Below are positions 8,708-16,559 of a stretch of 64,000 nt of DNA, in pieces. This stretch comes from G963668345 sp965226215 (GTDB lineage: Bacteria; Acidobacteriota; Terriglobia; Bryobacterales; UBA6623). The position numbers were made by a program, and so were the translations under genes. The notes beneath the pieces were generated by a model. That model was not told where the DNA came from, did not search any database, and saw nothing but the letters and a program-made list of their open reading frames with translations. Each line of letters begins with the position of its first letter. The stretch's first letter is position 1. The stretch covers positions 744,001 to 808,000 of the forward strand of contig CBDDCH010000002.1 in NCBI GenBank assembly GCA_965226215.1, written 5' to 3'.

Positions 8708-8947
8708 TTCACTAAAGAACCACATTCGCGACCTACCACGCCCGACCACCCGCCAGCCCTCGTTCCCCTCCCCCAAAACACCCGCCAGGGCGACGGCCTT
8801 GCCCTCCATCGTGCGACGTGGAGGTCCGGTCGCCGTTTTCGCCGCCGGGGAATTCTTGTACGCCGCCGCGCCTGGGATGGTGAGCAACTGGTCCAGGTAC
8901 TAGGATAGAAAATCGCGGGTTGTGTAGAGATTGGGTTTTGGGTTCAT
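8705..8947 (-). pseudogene. Small gene downstream of parA/RHH with in-frame UAG
   Basis: ATG at 8947 follows an AAAAGGATGGAG ribosome site. The first 15 codons (MNPKPNLYTTRDFLS) end in TAG at 8900-8902. Reading continues in the same frame for 64 natural-looking residues (YLDQLLTIPGAAAYKNSP, GPPRRTMEGKAVALAG, GWRVVGRGRSRMWFF) to a TGA at 8705. It lies about 80 bp downstream of the RHH partition gene on the same strand and may be a third gene of that operon. Whether the amber is a mutation, an error or is read through cannot be told here. I do not recognise the protein. Confidence 0.5.
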
Positions 8948-9028
8948 GTTTTCTCCATCCTTTTCCACGAGCGATTTCCCGCGCCAAGCCAGGGGAGCGC
9001 CGTTTTTCAGTGTCAACGGTGCCGCCAT

Positions 9029-9355
9029 CTATCTTGGGCGGGTTGTCGGGATCCGCCCGACGCTTCCGATCTCACTTTCAAGTTCCAATATACGGGCTTC
9101 AATCAAGTGTCGTAACTCAGCGACCATCTGGCGGCTGGTTGCGCTACACGCTGTCTTGAAACGCCGATGGACGGAGACCGGCACATCTACACTGAGCCGT
9201 TTTGTCGGCTCATTGGTTTTCTCCTGCTTGACGTTCTTACGTGGAGGTTCTTCAAGGGCCGGGCCGTGGCCGGGTCCCGCTTTTTCAAAGGACTCCAGTG
9301 CGTCATCGGTAAGTAATTTTGGCTTAGGAACGCTCTGAAATGATTTTTTGCTCAT
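9029..9355 (-). CDS. Ribbon-helix-helix partition protein (ParG/CopG-like)
   Basis: 108 residues. A flexible, charged N-terminus (residues 1-50, with a KNVKQEKTNEPTKR linker) is followed by an RHH-like fold: a beta strand RLSVDVPVSVHRRF and two helices ending ELRHLIEARILELE. Its start overlaps the end of parA by about 30 bp, which is typical of type Ib partition operons where a small RHH protein binds the centromere and represses the operon while stimulating ParA. The function is inferred from architecture and neighbour. Confidence 0.75.
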   Translation of the reverse strand: MSKKSFQSVPKPKLLTDDALESFEKAGPGHGPALEEPPRKNVKQEKTNEPTKRLSVDVPVSVHRRFKTACSATSRQMVAELRHLIEARILELESEIGSVGRIPTTRPR

Positions 9356-9968
9356 AGCTTAGAATTTCCTTTGTCAGCTTCTCAATCTCGCACGCGGCAG
9401 GGCTTTCCGGTGCCCATTCAAAAATCATTTTGCCCATCGTCAGGCTTTCGGCATATGCGACTCGCTGGGAGATTTCGTTTGCCAGGATCGGAATGCCCAT
9501 CGCGGCAGCCATCGAGCGGATCTCGCGACCGATAACCGTGTTCCCTATTTTGCGAGAAACCACAAAACCACATTTGATGTTTTTGAGTTCCTGTGCTTCC
9601 TGAACCTGATGGACGGTGAGACCGCTGGCCCAAGTAGACAGGCCGCTTGGTTCGATGGGCACGAGGACAAGGTCAGACGCTACGATGCACGAGCGAGCAA
9701 TGGATTCAGCATGTGGCGGGCCATCAATCACGGTGTAGGTGTGGTCGGCTGCTAGTTTCATCGCATCCCGCGCCATGTTTTCGCGGGCGAGTGAGATCAC
9801 CTTGAAATCGGTATCCTCGCGCAAGCTCGCCCAAGAAGAGGCGGATCCTTGCTTGTCGGCGTCGATCAAAAGGACATTGTGCCCGTTGCGGGCCAACCCA
9901 GCGGCGACATTCACTGCCAGCGTGGTTTTGCCGACACCACCCTTCTGATTAAGAAAAGAGATAACCAC
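9324..9968 (-). CDS. parA: ParA/MinD-type partition ATPase
   Basis: 214 residues, the small ParA class found on plasmids. It has the deviant Walker A near the N-terminus (FLNQKGGVGKTTLAVN), the Walker A' region VLLIDADKQGSASSW, and Walker B YTVIDGPPH followed by VLVPIEPSGLSTWAS. It has no N-terminal HTH, which fits type Ib systems that leave repression to an RHH partner. The GTG start at 9968 lies directly after a promoter with TTGACA and a 17-bp spacer and has no ribosome site. Its presence in a chromosomal island suggests an integrated or decayed plasmid or conjugative element. Confidence 0.9.
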   Translation of the reverse strand: MVISFLNQKGGVGKTTLAVNVAAGLARNGHNVLLIDADKQGSASSWASLREDTDFKVISLARENMARDAMKLAADHTYTVIDGPPHAESIARSCIVASDLVLVPIEPSGLSTWASGLTVHQVQEAQELKNIKCGFVVSRKIGNTVIGREIRSMAAAMGIPILANEISQRVAYAESLTMGKMIFEWAPESPAACEIEKLTKEILSYEQKIISERS

Positions 9969-9974
9969 AAAACA

Positions 9975-10007
9975 ACATTACCGTCTTTTAGTAAATGTGT
10001 CAACACA
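9975..10007 (-). promoter_or_regulatory. parA promoter with operator-like dyad over the -35
   Basis: On the minus strand a perfect -35 TTGACA (10003-9998) is followed by 17 bp and TAATGT (9980-9975). The expected transcription start falls at about 9968, the GTG start codon itself, so the mRNA may be leaderless. A dyad TGTGT-CA-ACACA (9996-10007) covers the -35, a natural site for repression by the RHH protein. AACCACAAAA-like direct copies lie on both sides (about 9963 and 10011). Confidence 0.5.
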
Positions 10008-10080
10008 CAAACCACAAAAGGAGAACCAACGCTCCCGGGTTGCTCAGAGGCTACGCCACAGGGCAGCGGCTTCATTTGGC

Positions 10081-10109
10081 TTGACATGATCTGCCTGGTC
10101 TTCAATACT
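10081..10109 (+). promoter_or_regulatory. Promoter of the phd/vapC operon
   Basis: A perfect -35 TTGACA at 10081-10086, a 17-bp spacer, then AATACT at 10104-10109 (4 of 6 consensus bases). The start codon ATG of the antitoxin at 10116 lies where transcription should begin and no ribosome site is present, which suggests a leaderless transcript. Confidence 0.55.
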
Positions 10110-10115
10110 AGTCAT

Positions 10116-10355
10116 ATGGAAACCATCAACGCATCCGACTTCAAGGCCCGATGCTTGGCTATCCTCGATCGCGTGCAGGCTACAGGAGAGCGGCTGGTCA
10201 TCCTGAAGCGCGGTCGGCCTGTGGCGGAGTTGCTGCCCGCAAGCCGAACTCATGCCGAGTATCCACAGTTGGAGCTCAAGGGTACCGTCATTGTGGCCGG
10301 CGACATTGTTGAGCCGGCGGTTCCGGAAGAATACTGGGAAAGCCTCGGGGCATGA
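10116..10355 (+). CDS. Phd/YefM-family antitoxin
   Basis: 79 residues with the family N-terminus METINASDFKARCLAILD and the beta segment RLVILKRGRPVAELLP, which form the DNA-binding fold. The C-terminal tail (IVEPAVPEEYWESLG) would occupy the toxin. Its TGA overlaps the ATG of the PIN toxin gene (ATGA), so expression is coupled. By family it binds its own promoter and neutralises VapC. It appears complete. Confidence 0.9.
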   Translation: METINASDFKARCLAILDRVQATGERLVILKRGRPVAELLPASRTHAEYPQLELKGTVIVAGDIVEPAVPEEYWESLGA

Positions 10356-10750
10356 CGGCGCTGCTCGACACGCATATCCTGATCTGGTGGCTCAACGACA
10401 GCAATCGGCTCTCACCGGCCCAGCAGGAGGTTGTCGCGTCAGCCAGTGCAGAGTCACCGCTGCTGGTATCTGATATTTCGCTCTGGGAAGTGGCGACATT
10501 GCACAGCCTGGGTCGCATCCAGCTAACAATTCCCCTTCGGGTGTGGCTGGACAAGGCGGTGGCTCCGCCTCTGGTGCGGCGGCACGGCATCTCCCCGGCC
10601 ATTGCGGCGGAGCTGGCCACGTTGCCCGACTCCTTTCAACGCGATCCAGCAGACCGAATCCTCGTGGCGACCGCCCGAATATTCGGCGCGACGCTGTTGA
10701 CGCAGGATCGCAGAATCGTCGACGCAGCACTGGTCAACACGTTGCACTGA
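10352..10750 (+). CDS. vapC: VapC-type PIN ribonuclease toxin
   Basis: 132 residues. The PIN acidic residues are visible as Asp in LLDTHILIWWL, Glu in VSDISLWEVATL, and Asp pairs in RDPADRILVATAR and LLTQDRRIVD. This is the common subgroup with a LWE motif that pairs with Phd/YefM antitoxins, as here. By family it is a Mg2+-dependent RNase that acts on tRNA or rRNA. Length and motifs are complete, so the module is likely live. Confidence 0.9.
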   Translation: MTALLDTHILIWWLNDSNRLSPAQQEVVASASAESPLLVSDISLWEVATLHSLGRIQLTIPLRVWLDKAVAPPLVRRHGISPAIAAELATLPDSFQRDPADRILVATARIFGATLLTQDRRIVDAALVNTLH

Positions 10751-10954
10751 CCGCAGGTCGGAGAGCGCGGGAGCCATGGGCCTCGCCGGCCGGCGAAATC
10801 TTCACCCCGCACAATGGTGGCCGGAGTCAGCACCCCACAACCCCAAAGTTGGGCATCTCGAAGACCACCTTCTACCGCTGGTTCCCCGGCGGGCGAGCGA
10901 AAAGCTTCCGGGGAGGCCAATGTGTTATTCAGGAAACCCACAAAGGAGAAAAAC

Positions 10955-11104
10955 ATGAAACTGGCAAAGACCGTTGTCGAAGCCACGCTGACGGTGGCGA
11001 GATTGGCTTGCCAGAGTTGGGGGAACGTTATGGCTAACCTAACTCTGAAGAGCAACCCTCAGTTCAGAGATTCGGAGGATCAACATGAGTGGTTCACGAT
11101 CTGA
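10955..11104 (+). CDS. Short peptide with strong ribosome site, unrecognised
   Basis: A 49-residue reading frame starts at ATG 10955 after AAAGGAG with seven-base spacing. The first 20 residues (MKLAKTVVEATLTVARLA) could form a helix; the rest is polar. It may be the remaining N-terminus of a longer gene cut by the junction at about 11040, since its 3' end overlaps the end of a GNAT fragment on the other strand. A tiny helix-turn-helix-like stretch (KLGISKTTFYRWF) just upstream, at about 10845-10890, looks like transposase debris. Confidence 0.35.
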   Translation: MKLAKTVVEATLTVARLACQSWGNVMANLTLKSNPQFRDSEDQHEWFTI

Positions 11105-11311
11105 GAATGGCAAGAAACCAAATGGCGCGTAGAATTTCTTGGCGTCTTCGTCGAACGCTTGGACAACGATGGCGCGGGCGCCAATAACATCGGCCGCCGT
11201 TAACGCCCTCTTCCCGGCATCGATCAACAGGTCGGACCCCAAACCCCTTCCCTGATAGTCCGTGTCTACCGCCAGTTGTCCCAGCAAGATTACCGGGATC
11301 GGTTCGGGCAT
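11039..11311 (-). pseudogene. C-terminal fragment of a GNAT acetyltransferase (TacT-like)
   Basis: The conserved GNAT core is present: LGQLAVDTDYQGRGLGSDLL (the acetyl-CoA-binding V-x-x-x-x-Q/R-x-x-G-x-G/A loop), then ARAIVVQAFDEDAKKFYAPFGF. About 50 N-terminal residues normally preceding it are absent, and the reading upstream of 11311 is antisense to the start of another gene. In the TacA/TacT family this acetylates aminoacyl-tRNA, with an RHH antitoxin gene upstream; that antitoxin is missing here. Likely a dead toxin fragment. Confidence 0.65.
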
Positions 11312-11408
11312 GTTTCTGCCGACGCGAGACGACACCCGCCGCCTTTCCACCGAACTGGCTGCAGGCGCTTCTGGTCGGTGACGCAGCGGTAGAATTGGAT
11401 TGGACCGA

Positions 11409-11765
11409 ATGCCCAAGAACATCATTATCTGCTGCGACGGTACCGGGAACGAGTATGGCCAGCACAACACGAACGTGGTCAAGTTGTACGAGGCGATCGT
11501 CCGCGACGCGAACCAGATCGCCTTCTACGATCCTGGTGTGGGCACCTTCAGCATTCTCGGCCGAGAACTCGGCCGCCGTGTGGGGATCGTGCTGGGGAAG
11601 GCGTTCGGCGCTGGAGTGCAGCAGAACATCGAGGACGCGTATCGGTACCTGATGGACCGGTACGAGCCGGAAGACAAGGTGTTCTTGTTCGGCTTCAGCC
11701 GGGGTGCGTTCACGGTCCGCGCGCTCGCGGGTATGTTGAACCGGTGCGCGCCGCTGTTCCAGTAG
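11409..11765 (+). pseudogene. DUF2235 (Tle1-like alpha/beta hydrolase) N-terminal fragment
   Basis: It starts MPKNIIICCDGTGNEYG, the hallmark N-terminus of DUF2235, and reaches the nucleophile elbow VFLFGFSRGAFTVRALAGM. It then stops after about 118 residues where the family usually has 300-400. In type VI secretion some DUF2235 proteins are phospholipase effectors; others are uncharacterised. The fragment keeps the catalytic Ser but lacks the Asp and His region, so it should be inactive. Truncation is at about 11757. Confidence 0.75.
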
Positions 11766-11845
11766 TCGTCGTCTGAGTCGACGTCTCCATCGTCGTCCGT
11801 GTCGAAGTTCAGGTTCCCTTTCGGCCCGTCCACACGGCCCGCCCC

Positions 11846-11975
11846 CCCCCCTTTCCCCTCGTGAACAGCGCGTCTCTCCAGATCGGCCCGGAGCGGTCCA
11901 GGGCGCGAAGCGGCGAAGCGTACCCTTGACGGCGAGGACCGATCTGGAATCATCCAGGGCGAGGGGAAAGGGGGG
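11846..11975. repeat. Nested inverted repeats (two perfect arms)
   Basis: The outer arms are perfect 16-bp complements (11846-11861 and 11960-11975; core CTTTCCCCTCG / CGAGGGGAAAG). Inside them lie 9-bp arms CCAGATCGG (11878-11886) and CCGATCTGG (11939-11947). The 52-bp centre contains GGCGCGAAGCGGCGAAGCG. Just before it (11765-11815) is a fragment that would encode a D-rich calcium-type motif on the minus strand. No gene is seen between 11765 and 12015. Confidence 0.6.
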
Positions 11976-12014
11976 CGGCTGTAGAAGGGGTTGGACAAAC
12001 GGGCTTTGAAGGAG

Positions 12015-12500
12015 CTAGTGAATCGGGCGGCGAGACATTTCCGCAACATCTTCACCGCCGCGATCCTGGCGCTCCGCCCGTAGACGGGCAACCTCGGTGC
12101 GAAGCTCGGCTACTTCACCCGCTAGACCGGATCGAGGGGCAGGGTGAACCGCCGGGGCTACAAGAGCCTTCGCTGGCTTCGCGGCTCGTGGGGCGCTCCG
12201 CAACCAGCGGCGAAAGCCCCAAAAGCCAAACACGAAGACAAAGATGCTTACGAAGAGAGCTTGAATGGAATCTCCACCGGTGCGGACCCACAGGATGAGG
12301 ACAGCCCTAGATACGCACGGCACAAGAACGAATCCCACGCTGGCGATAACAAGCGCGTGTAGTAAGCCGCGCTCCGGGTGACGCATACGGTTGACGATCC
12401 ACAGTGCGATCAGAGCCGGGATAGCGAACATGCCAGCGACGATAACGGCGTCGTGCGGGGCGTCCCTGATGCTGTCGATGAGTCGTTGGGTTTGGTTCAT
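12015..12500 (-). CDS. Hypothetical inner-membrane protein with coiled-coil tail
   Basis: 161 residues starting at ATG 12500 behind an AGGAG site. Three hydrophobic helices lie at about residues 19-37, 47-71 and 82-98. A basic, Pro/Ala-rich stretch and a short heptad-like C-terminus (EVAELRTEVARLRAE) follow. I do not recognise a family. The topology suggests a small membrane anchor with a cytoplasmic oligomerisation helix. Codon use looks natural. Isolated, with no clear operon partner. Confidence 0.55.
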   Translation of the reverse strand: MNQTQRLIDSIRDAPHDAVIVAGMFAIPALIALWIVNRMRHPERGLLHALVIASVGFVLVPCVSRAVLILWVRTGGDSIQALFVSIFVFVFGFWGFRRWLRSAPRAAKPAKALVAPAVHPAPRSGLAGEVAELRTEVARLRAERQDRGGEDVAEMSRRPIH

Positions 12501-12788
12501 GGTGTCTCCTGCGATGGTTTGCTGTGTTTTCCCTTCACCAGGGGAAGAGGGGAAACCACAAACCAGAGTAGGAGACTAGAGCGAGCGCGGGGCGACGGGC
12601 AAGGACCAGATAAGACAGCGCGAGTGACAGACGCTGAAAGCGAGCGAAGCGTTCTGGCGCGAGAGTTGCCCTGGGACGCCGCCAACGGCGGGCCGCTGTG
12701 AGCGGAAAGGCACCACAAGCAAACACTCAATCGAAGCGGTCCCGGTTGCAGAGCGGGGAAAGGAAAAGGCCTTGGCGCGGTCTAATTT
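12501..12788. other. Non-coding stretch
   Basis: I see no gene here. A GC-rich stretch with short self-complementary segments (around CCAGGGGAAG and CGCCAACGGCGGG) leads to the dyad at 12789. Confidence 0.4.
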
Positions 12789-12818
12789 GGACAATTTGGA
12801 CATTGTCCGAATGTGTCC
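12789..12818. promoter_or_regulatory. Nested-dyad operator upstream of HTH gene
   Basis: Four half sites share one axis: GGACA at 12789 and 12798 and TGTCC at 12804 and 12814. The inner pair is centred at 12803 and the outer pair at 12803.5. The array ends about 18 bp before the start codon of a small DNA-binding protein, the usual place for an autoregulatory operator. Confidence 0.55.
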
Positions 12819-12836
12819 GAACCAAGGGAGAAGCTG

Positions 12837-13142
12837 ATGCTGACAGACCAATTAAACGACTGGAAAACCCAGGCGGAGGCCGCTGAGATTCTGAAGTGCT
12901 CGGAGAAGACGGTGGGGCGGATGGCCGCGCAAAAGAAGATCGAGCGCGTACTGCGCCGCGTTACCGGACGGAAACCGATGCCGGTTTTCAATCCAGACGA
13001 CATCGAGGCGATCCGGGATAAGGCGCTCTCGGCGTTGTTGGCGTGTACGGTCGTCAGCGATCCGCCGTGGGCGGGAACGGAGGTTTTCACCACCGGCAAT
13101 GCGATGTTGGGCTTTCCTGTTCGATGCTGGAGCTTGGCTTGA
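12837..13142 (+). CDS. Helix-turn-helix (excisionase/MerR-like) protein
   Basis: Start ATG 12837 behind AAGGGAG. Residues 8-60 (WKTQAEAAEILKCSEKTVGR, VTGRKPMPVFNPDDIEAIR) form a winged-HTH of the kind seen in excisionases and DNA-binding domains of mobile elements. The C-terminal 40 residues have no clear features and overlap the far end of the LRR gene locus, so the protein may be truncated. A four-half-site dyad immediately upstream suggests autoregulation. Confidence 0.65.
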   Translation: MLTDQLNDWKTQAEAAEILKCSEKTVGRMAAQKKIERVLRRVTGRKPMPVFNPDDIEAIRDKALSALLACTVVSDPPWAGTEVFTTGNAMLGFPVRCWSLA

Positions 13143-13151
13143 GCCGGCAGA

Positions 13152-16100
13152 TTACTGCTCGGAAGCATCCAGTTCTCCCGGAGGCAAGGAGGAAAATACG
13201 GGTGCGGCTTCGAAATTGAGCGACAGACTGACGATGGGCTCCGTGGAGGTGACTTCGATCGATCCGGTAAAGCTGGTGAGACCAAACAACTCCGCCATGC
13301 CGTGAGCATCATGACCTCCGGGTGACAGTGTCCGAACGACGCTGGCCAGCACCTCCCCAGCCGCGTCCCTGGCAGTAAAGGTGACAGGGACCGATATGGC
13401 GGAAGGGTTTGCATAGGCAACGCCGGTCCCAAACTGATCTTCTCCCTGTTCGGCAAAGGTGACAAACAGGATTGCCGGAACTGCCGTTGCATTGACTCCG
13501 GCTTCTGCCGTGGGCGCCCCTTCGCTGTTGTGCAGACGATACAGAAGGCTGGCCTTCACCGGCCCGGAGCAGTTGGCCCGAGCCCAGCCTGGCGCAAGAG
13601 AAGCGTTCAGGTCCACGTTGGTTTCCTGGTGAACGGACCCCCCTGGCGGCAGAACGTCGGTTCGGCTGACAACCGTTCCCAGTGCCGCAAACGAAACCAT
13701 CAACGGAGTTCCGTGATCGGAGATGAAATCGGTTTGGCAGGTCACCTCGTCCGGGGAGTAATTGATATAGGTGATCGTGGTTTGCCAACTCGCTCCCACG
13801 GCAAGATGAGGGAAGTAATACGTAGTCGATCCCTGCGCGGAAGCATCCAGTTCCCCCGGAGGTAAGGAGGAGAATACGGAATCGGCTTCGAAATTGAGCG
13901 ACAGACTGACGATGGGCTCCGTGGAGGTGACTTCGATCGATCCGGTAAAGCTGGTGAGACCAAACAACTCCGCCATGCCGTGAGCATCATGACCTCCGGG
14001 CGACAGTTCTCGATCGACGCTGGCCAGCACCTCCCCGGCCGTGTCCCTGGCAGTAAAGGTGACGAGGGCCGCTGTGGCGGAAGGGTTTGCATGGGCAACT
14101 CCGGTCCCAAACTGACCTTCTCCCTGTTCGGCAAAGGTGACGAACCGGGTTGCCGGAACTGCCGTTGCATTGGCTCCGGCTTCCGCCGTGGGCACCCCTT
14201 CGCTGTTGTGCTGACGGTACAGCAGGCCGGCCTTCACCGGCCCGGAGCAGTTGGCCAGCGCCCAGCCTGGCGCCAGAGGAGCGCTCAGGTCCACGTTGGT
14301 CTCCTGGTGAACGGACCCCCCTGGCGGTAGAACGTCGGTCCGGCTGTCAACCGTTCCCAGTTCGGCAAACGAGACCATCAGCGGACTTCCGTGATCGGAG
14401 AGGAAATCGGTTTGACAGGTCACCTCCTCCGGGGAGTAGTTGATATAGGTAATCGTGGTTTGCCAACTCGCTCCCACGGCAAGATGAGGGAAGTAATAGA
14501 TCTGATCTCCGGTCTGCAGGGTCTTGGTCTTCCCTTCGCCCGACTCCGACCAATCGCCCGTTCCTGTGGCGTTTGTCGCCCGCACCTGCACCTCGTAGAC
14601 CGTGTCCGGCATCAGCCCCGTGAGCGTCGCGGTCCGGGCCGGCCCCTGGTGTTGCGCATCGGTGAAACCGTCGCCGCTGTCGCCTTCCCGGTACTGCACG
14701 TCATAATCGGTGATCGCCGGCCCGCTGTTCTCCGGCTCCATCCACTCCACCATCAGGCTGTACGGCGTCGCAGCCGAAACAGTCGGCGCCAACGGCTTGC
14801 CCGGGTTCTCGTTGTCCTCGTCGGTCACCGTCACGGTGACCTCCACCGTGTCCGTATCGAATCGACCGCCCGGATCGGTGACGAGCAGCCTGAAGCTCAG
14901 CACCACATCCACCGTCAGTTCCCGCGGGGCCGTGAAGGTGGGATTGACCACGTCCCGGGACGACAGAGCCACGCGCTCGCCACGGTATTGATTCCAGCGA
15001 TATTTCAGCGGATCGTCGTCGGGGTCGCTGCTGCCGCTGCCGTCCAGCGTCACCAGCGCGCCTTCCCTCACGCCGGTCTGGTCCGGACCCGCATCCGCCA
15101 TCGGCGGTTGTGGGAAGCCCCCGCCCCCACCGCCCTCGGGAACGCACGTGGTGCCGCTGAACTGCACGAGCGCCGCCAGCCACGCCTGAAACGACGCGTC
15201 CGCCGGCGCACACAGCCCCGTCTCGTCGATCCAGAGATAGTCGAGCTCCGGCAGCATCGTCAGCTCGCTGGGTAGCGGGCCGGTCAACCGGTTGCCGCTG
15301 AGAGAAAGCGCACGAAGGGTAGAGACGTTTCCGAGAGCGGACGGCAGCATCCCCGTCAACCCGTTCGCAGCGACGTCAAGCCACCCGAGATTCGACAGGT
15401 TTTCGATCTCGCCCGGAAGCGGCCCTATCAAGGCATTCTGGCGCAGGTGGAGGACATCGAGATTGGCAAGATCTCCCAACCTGCTGGGAATCAGTCCACT
15501 CAGCGCATTTCCGGCGAGATACAGTTGCCTGAGGTTGGTGAGGTCACCAACTTCGGCCGGAATCGAGCCCGTCAACGCGTTCTCACCGAGATTTAACTGT
15601 TCGAGCTTGGACAGCGCTCCCAGCGCCCGGGGAATCGATCCCGTCAGGTCGTTGCGCCAGAGCGACAGCTTCGTCAGCCGTGCCAGATCTCTGAGTTCCG
15701 ACGGAATCGGCCCGGTCAACCCGTTCCCCGCGAGATCGAGCCACACGAGCTCAGACAGACTGCTCAACTCGGACGGGATCGGCCCGGTCAACGCATTGTC
15801 TCTCAGGTCCAGCCACCAGAGGTTGGACAGCGAGCCCAGATCGCTAGGTATCGGTCCCGTCAGCTCGTTTTCACTTAGGTCGAGAACTTCCAGGCTGCTC
15901 AATCGTCCCAACGCCGCCGGAATCAGCCCCGTCAACGCATTATTGTGAACATCGAGCACCCAGAGGTTGTCGAGTTCCCCCAATTCCGATGGAATCGGGC
16001 CGCTCAGGGAATTGTCCTGCAACTGCACGAATCGGAGGTTCTCGATTTCGCCCAGTTCCGCCGGGATCGCGCCCGTCAAGTCGTTTTCATGAAGATAGAG

Positions 16101-16559
16101 CCAATGCAGGCTGGTGCCTCCCAGAGATGCCGGAATAGGTCCCGTCAGCGCGTTCTCGTGGAGCCCCAGATAAAAGAGGCGACTCAATCTCCCCAGTTCC
16201 GGCGGGATCATTCCCGTGAGAGAATTATTATGTAGGGCAAAAACCCCGAGGTTGAGCAGGTTTCCGAATTCAGGCGGAATCTCTCCCGATAGCAAGTTGT
16301 TCTGGAGACGCAACTCCCTGAGGTTGGTCAACCTCCCCAGTGCCGCCGGAATCGATCCCTCCAGCCTGTTGCCGCCGAGGGTCAGCGACTCAAGACTGGT
16401 CAAGTTCCCCAACGCCGGAGGGATAGCCCCTGTCAGCGAGTAGTTGTCCCCGAGATCAAGATATTTGAGGTTACTCAAGTTCCCGAGTGCCGGTGGGATC
16501 GGTCCCGTCACCAATGCGTACTCGAGGTTCAGCACCTCAAGCCTATTCAGGTTGCCCAA
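13152..16559 (-). CDS. Large LRR / PKD / FN3 surface protein, 5' end missing
   Basis: 1135 residues as readable. Eighteen plant-type leucine-rich repeats of about 24 residues (LTGPIPSELGxLxNLxxLxL) come first. A Gly-rich linker, a PKD/cadherin-like domain (ADAGPDQTGVREGALVTLDG) and a fibronectin III domain (GKPLAPTVSAATPYSLMVEW) follow, then two nearly identical C-terminal domains of about 228 residues beginning YYFPHLAVGASWQTTITYI. Such proteins are usually secreted and bind glycans or proteins. No signal peptide remains: LRR coding continues upstream of the first ATG to about 16600 and is then replaced by the OPT gene, so the natural start is lost. A product may still be made from an internal start but would not be exported. 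Confidence 0.85.
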   Translation of the reverse strand: MGNLNRLEVLNLEYALVTGPIPPALGNLSNLKYLDLGDNYSLTGAIPPALGNLTSLESLTLGGNRLEGSIPAALGRLTNLRELRLQNNLLSGEIPPEFGNLLNLGVFALHNNSLTGMIPPELGRLSRLFYLGLHENALTGPIPASLGGTSLHWLYLHENDLTGAIPAELGEIENLRFVQLQDNSLSGPIPSELGELDNLWVLDVHNNALTGLIPAALGRLSSLEVLDLSENELTGPIPSDLGSLSNLWWLDLRDNALTGPIPSELSSLSELVWLDLAGNGLTGPIPSELRDLARLTKLSLWRNDLTGSIPRALGALSKLEQLNLGENALTGSIPAEVGDLTNLRQLYLAGNALSGLIPSRLGDLANLDVLHLRQNALIGPLPGEIENLSNLGWLDVAANGLTGMLPSALGNVSTLRALSLSGNRLTGPLPSELTMLPELDYLWIDETGLCAPADASFQAWLAALVQFSGTTCVPEGGGGGGFPQPPMADAGPDQTGVREGALVTLDGSGSSDPDDDPLKYRWNQYRGERVALSSRDVVNPTFTAPRELTVDVVLSFRLLVTDPGGRFDTDTVEVTVTVTDEDNENPGKPLAPTVSAATPYSLMVEWMEPENSGPAITDYDVQYREGDSGDGFTDAQHQGPARTATLTGLMPDTVYEVQVRATNATGTGDWSESGEGKTKTLQTGDQIYYFPHLAVGASWQTTITYINYSPEEVTCQTDFLSDHGSPLMVSFAELGTVDSRTDVLPPGGSVHQETNVDLSAPLAPGWALANCSGPVKAGLLYRQHNSEGVPTAEAGANATAVPATRFVTFAEQGEGQFGTGVAHANPSATAALVTFTARDTAGEVLASVDRELSPGGHDAHGMAELFGLTSFTGSIEVTSTEPIVSLSLNFEADSVFSSLPPGELDASAQGSTTYYFPHLAVGASWQTTITYINYSPDEVTCQTDFISDHGTPLMVSFAALGTVVSRTDVLPPGGSVHQETNVDLNASLAPGWARANCSGPVKASLLYRLHNSEGAPTAEAGVNATAVPAILFVTFAEQGEDQFGTGVAYANPSAISVPVTFTARDAAGEVLASVVRTLSPGGHDAHGMAELFGLTSFTGSIEVTSTEPIVSLSLNFEAAPVFSSLPPGELDASEQ
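13157..14515 (-). repeat. Tandem duplication of the 685-bp C-terminal domain
   Basis: Two near-identical copies (about 13157-13835 and 13845-14515) encode the repeated C-terminal domain of the LRR protein. They differ at scattered positions, for example DFLSDHGSP versus DFISDHGTP, and the reading frame is kept. The similarity suggests recent duplication or gene conversion. Confidence 0.8.

Noticed and set aside
11765..12000. Gene encoding a calcium-type D-x-D-x-D-G-D protein
   Set aside because: Only about 15 codons of such a motif are present and they run into the nested inverted repeat; treated as a fragment.
14391..15948. Two plus-strand frames of 294 and 218 codons over the LRR gene
   Set aside because: Their periodic sequence simply mirrors the LRR repeats on the other strand.
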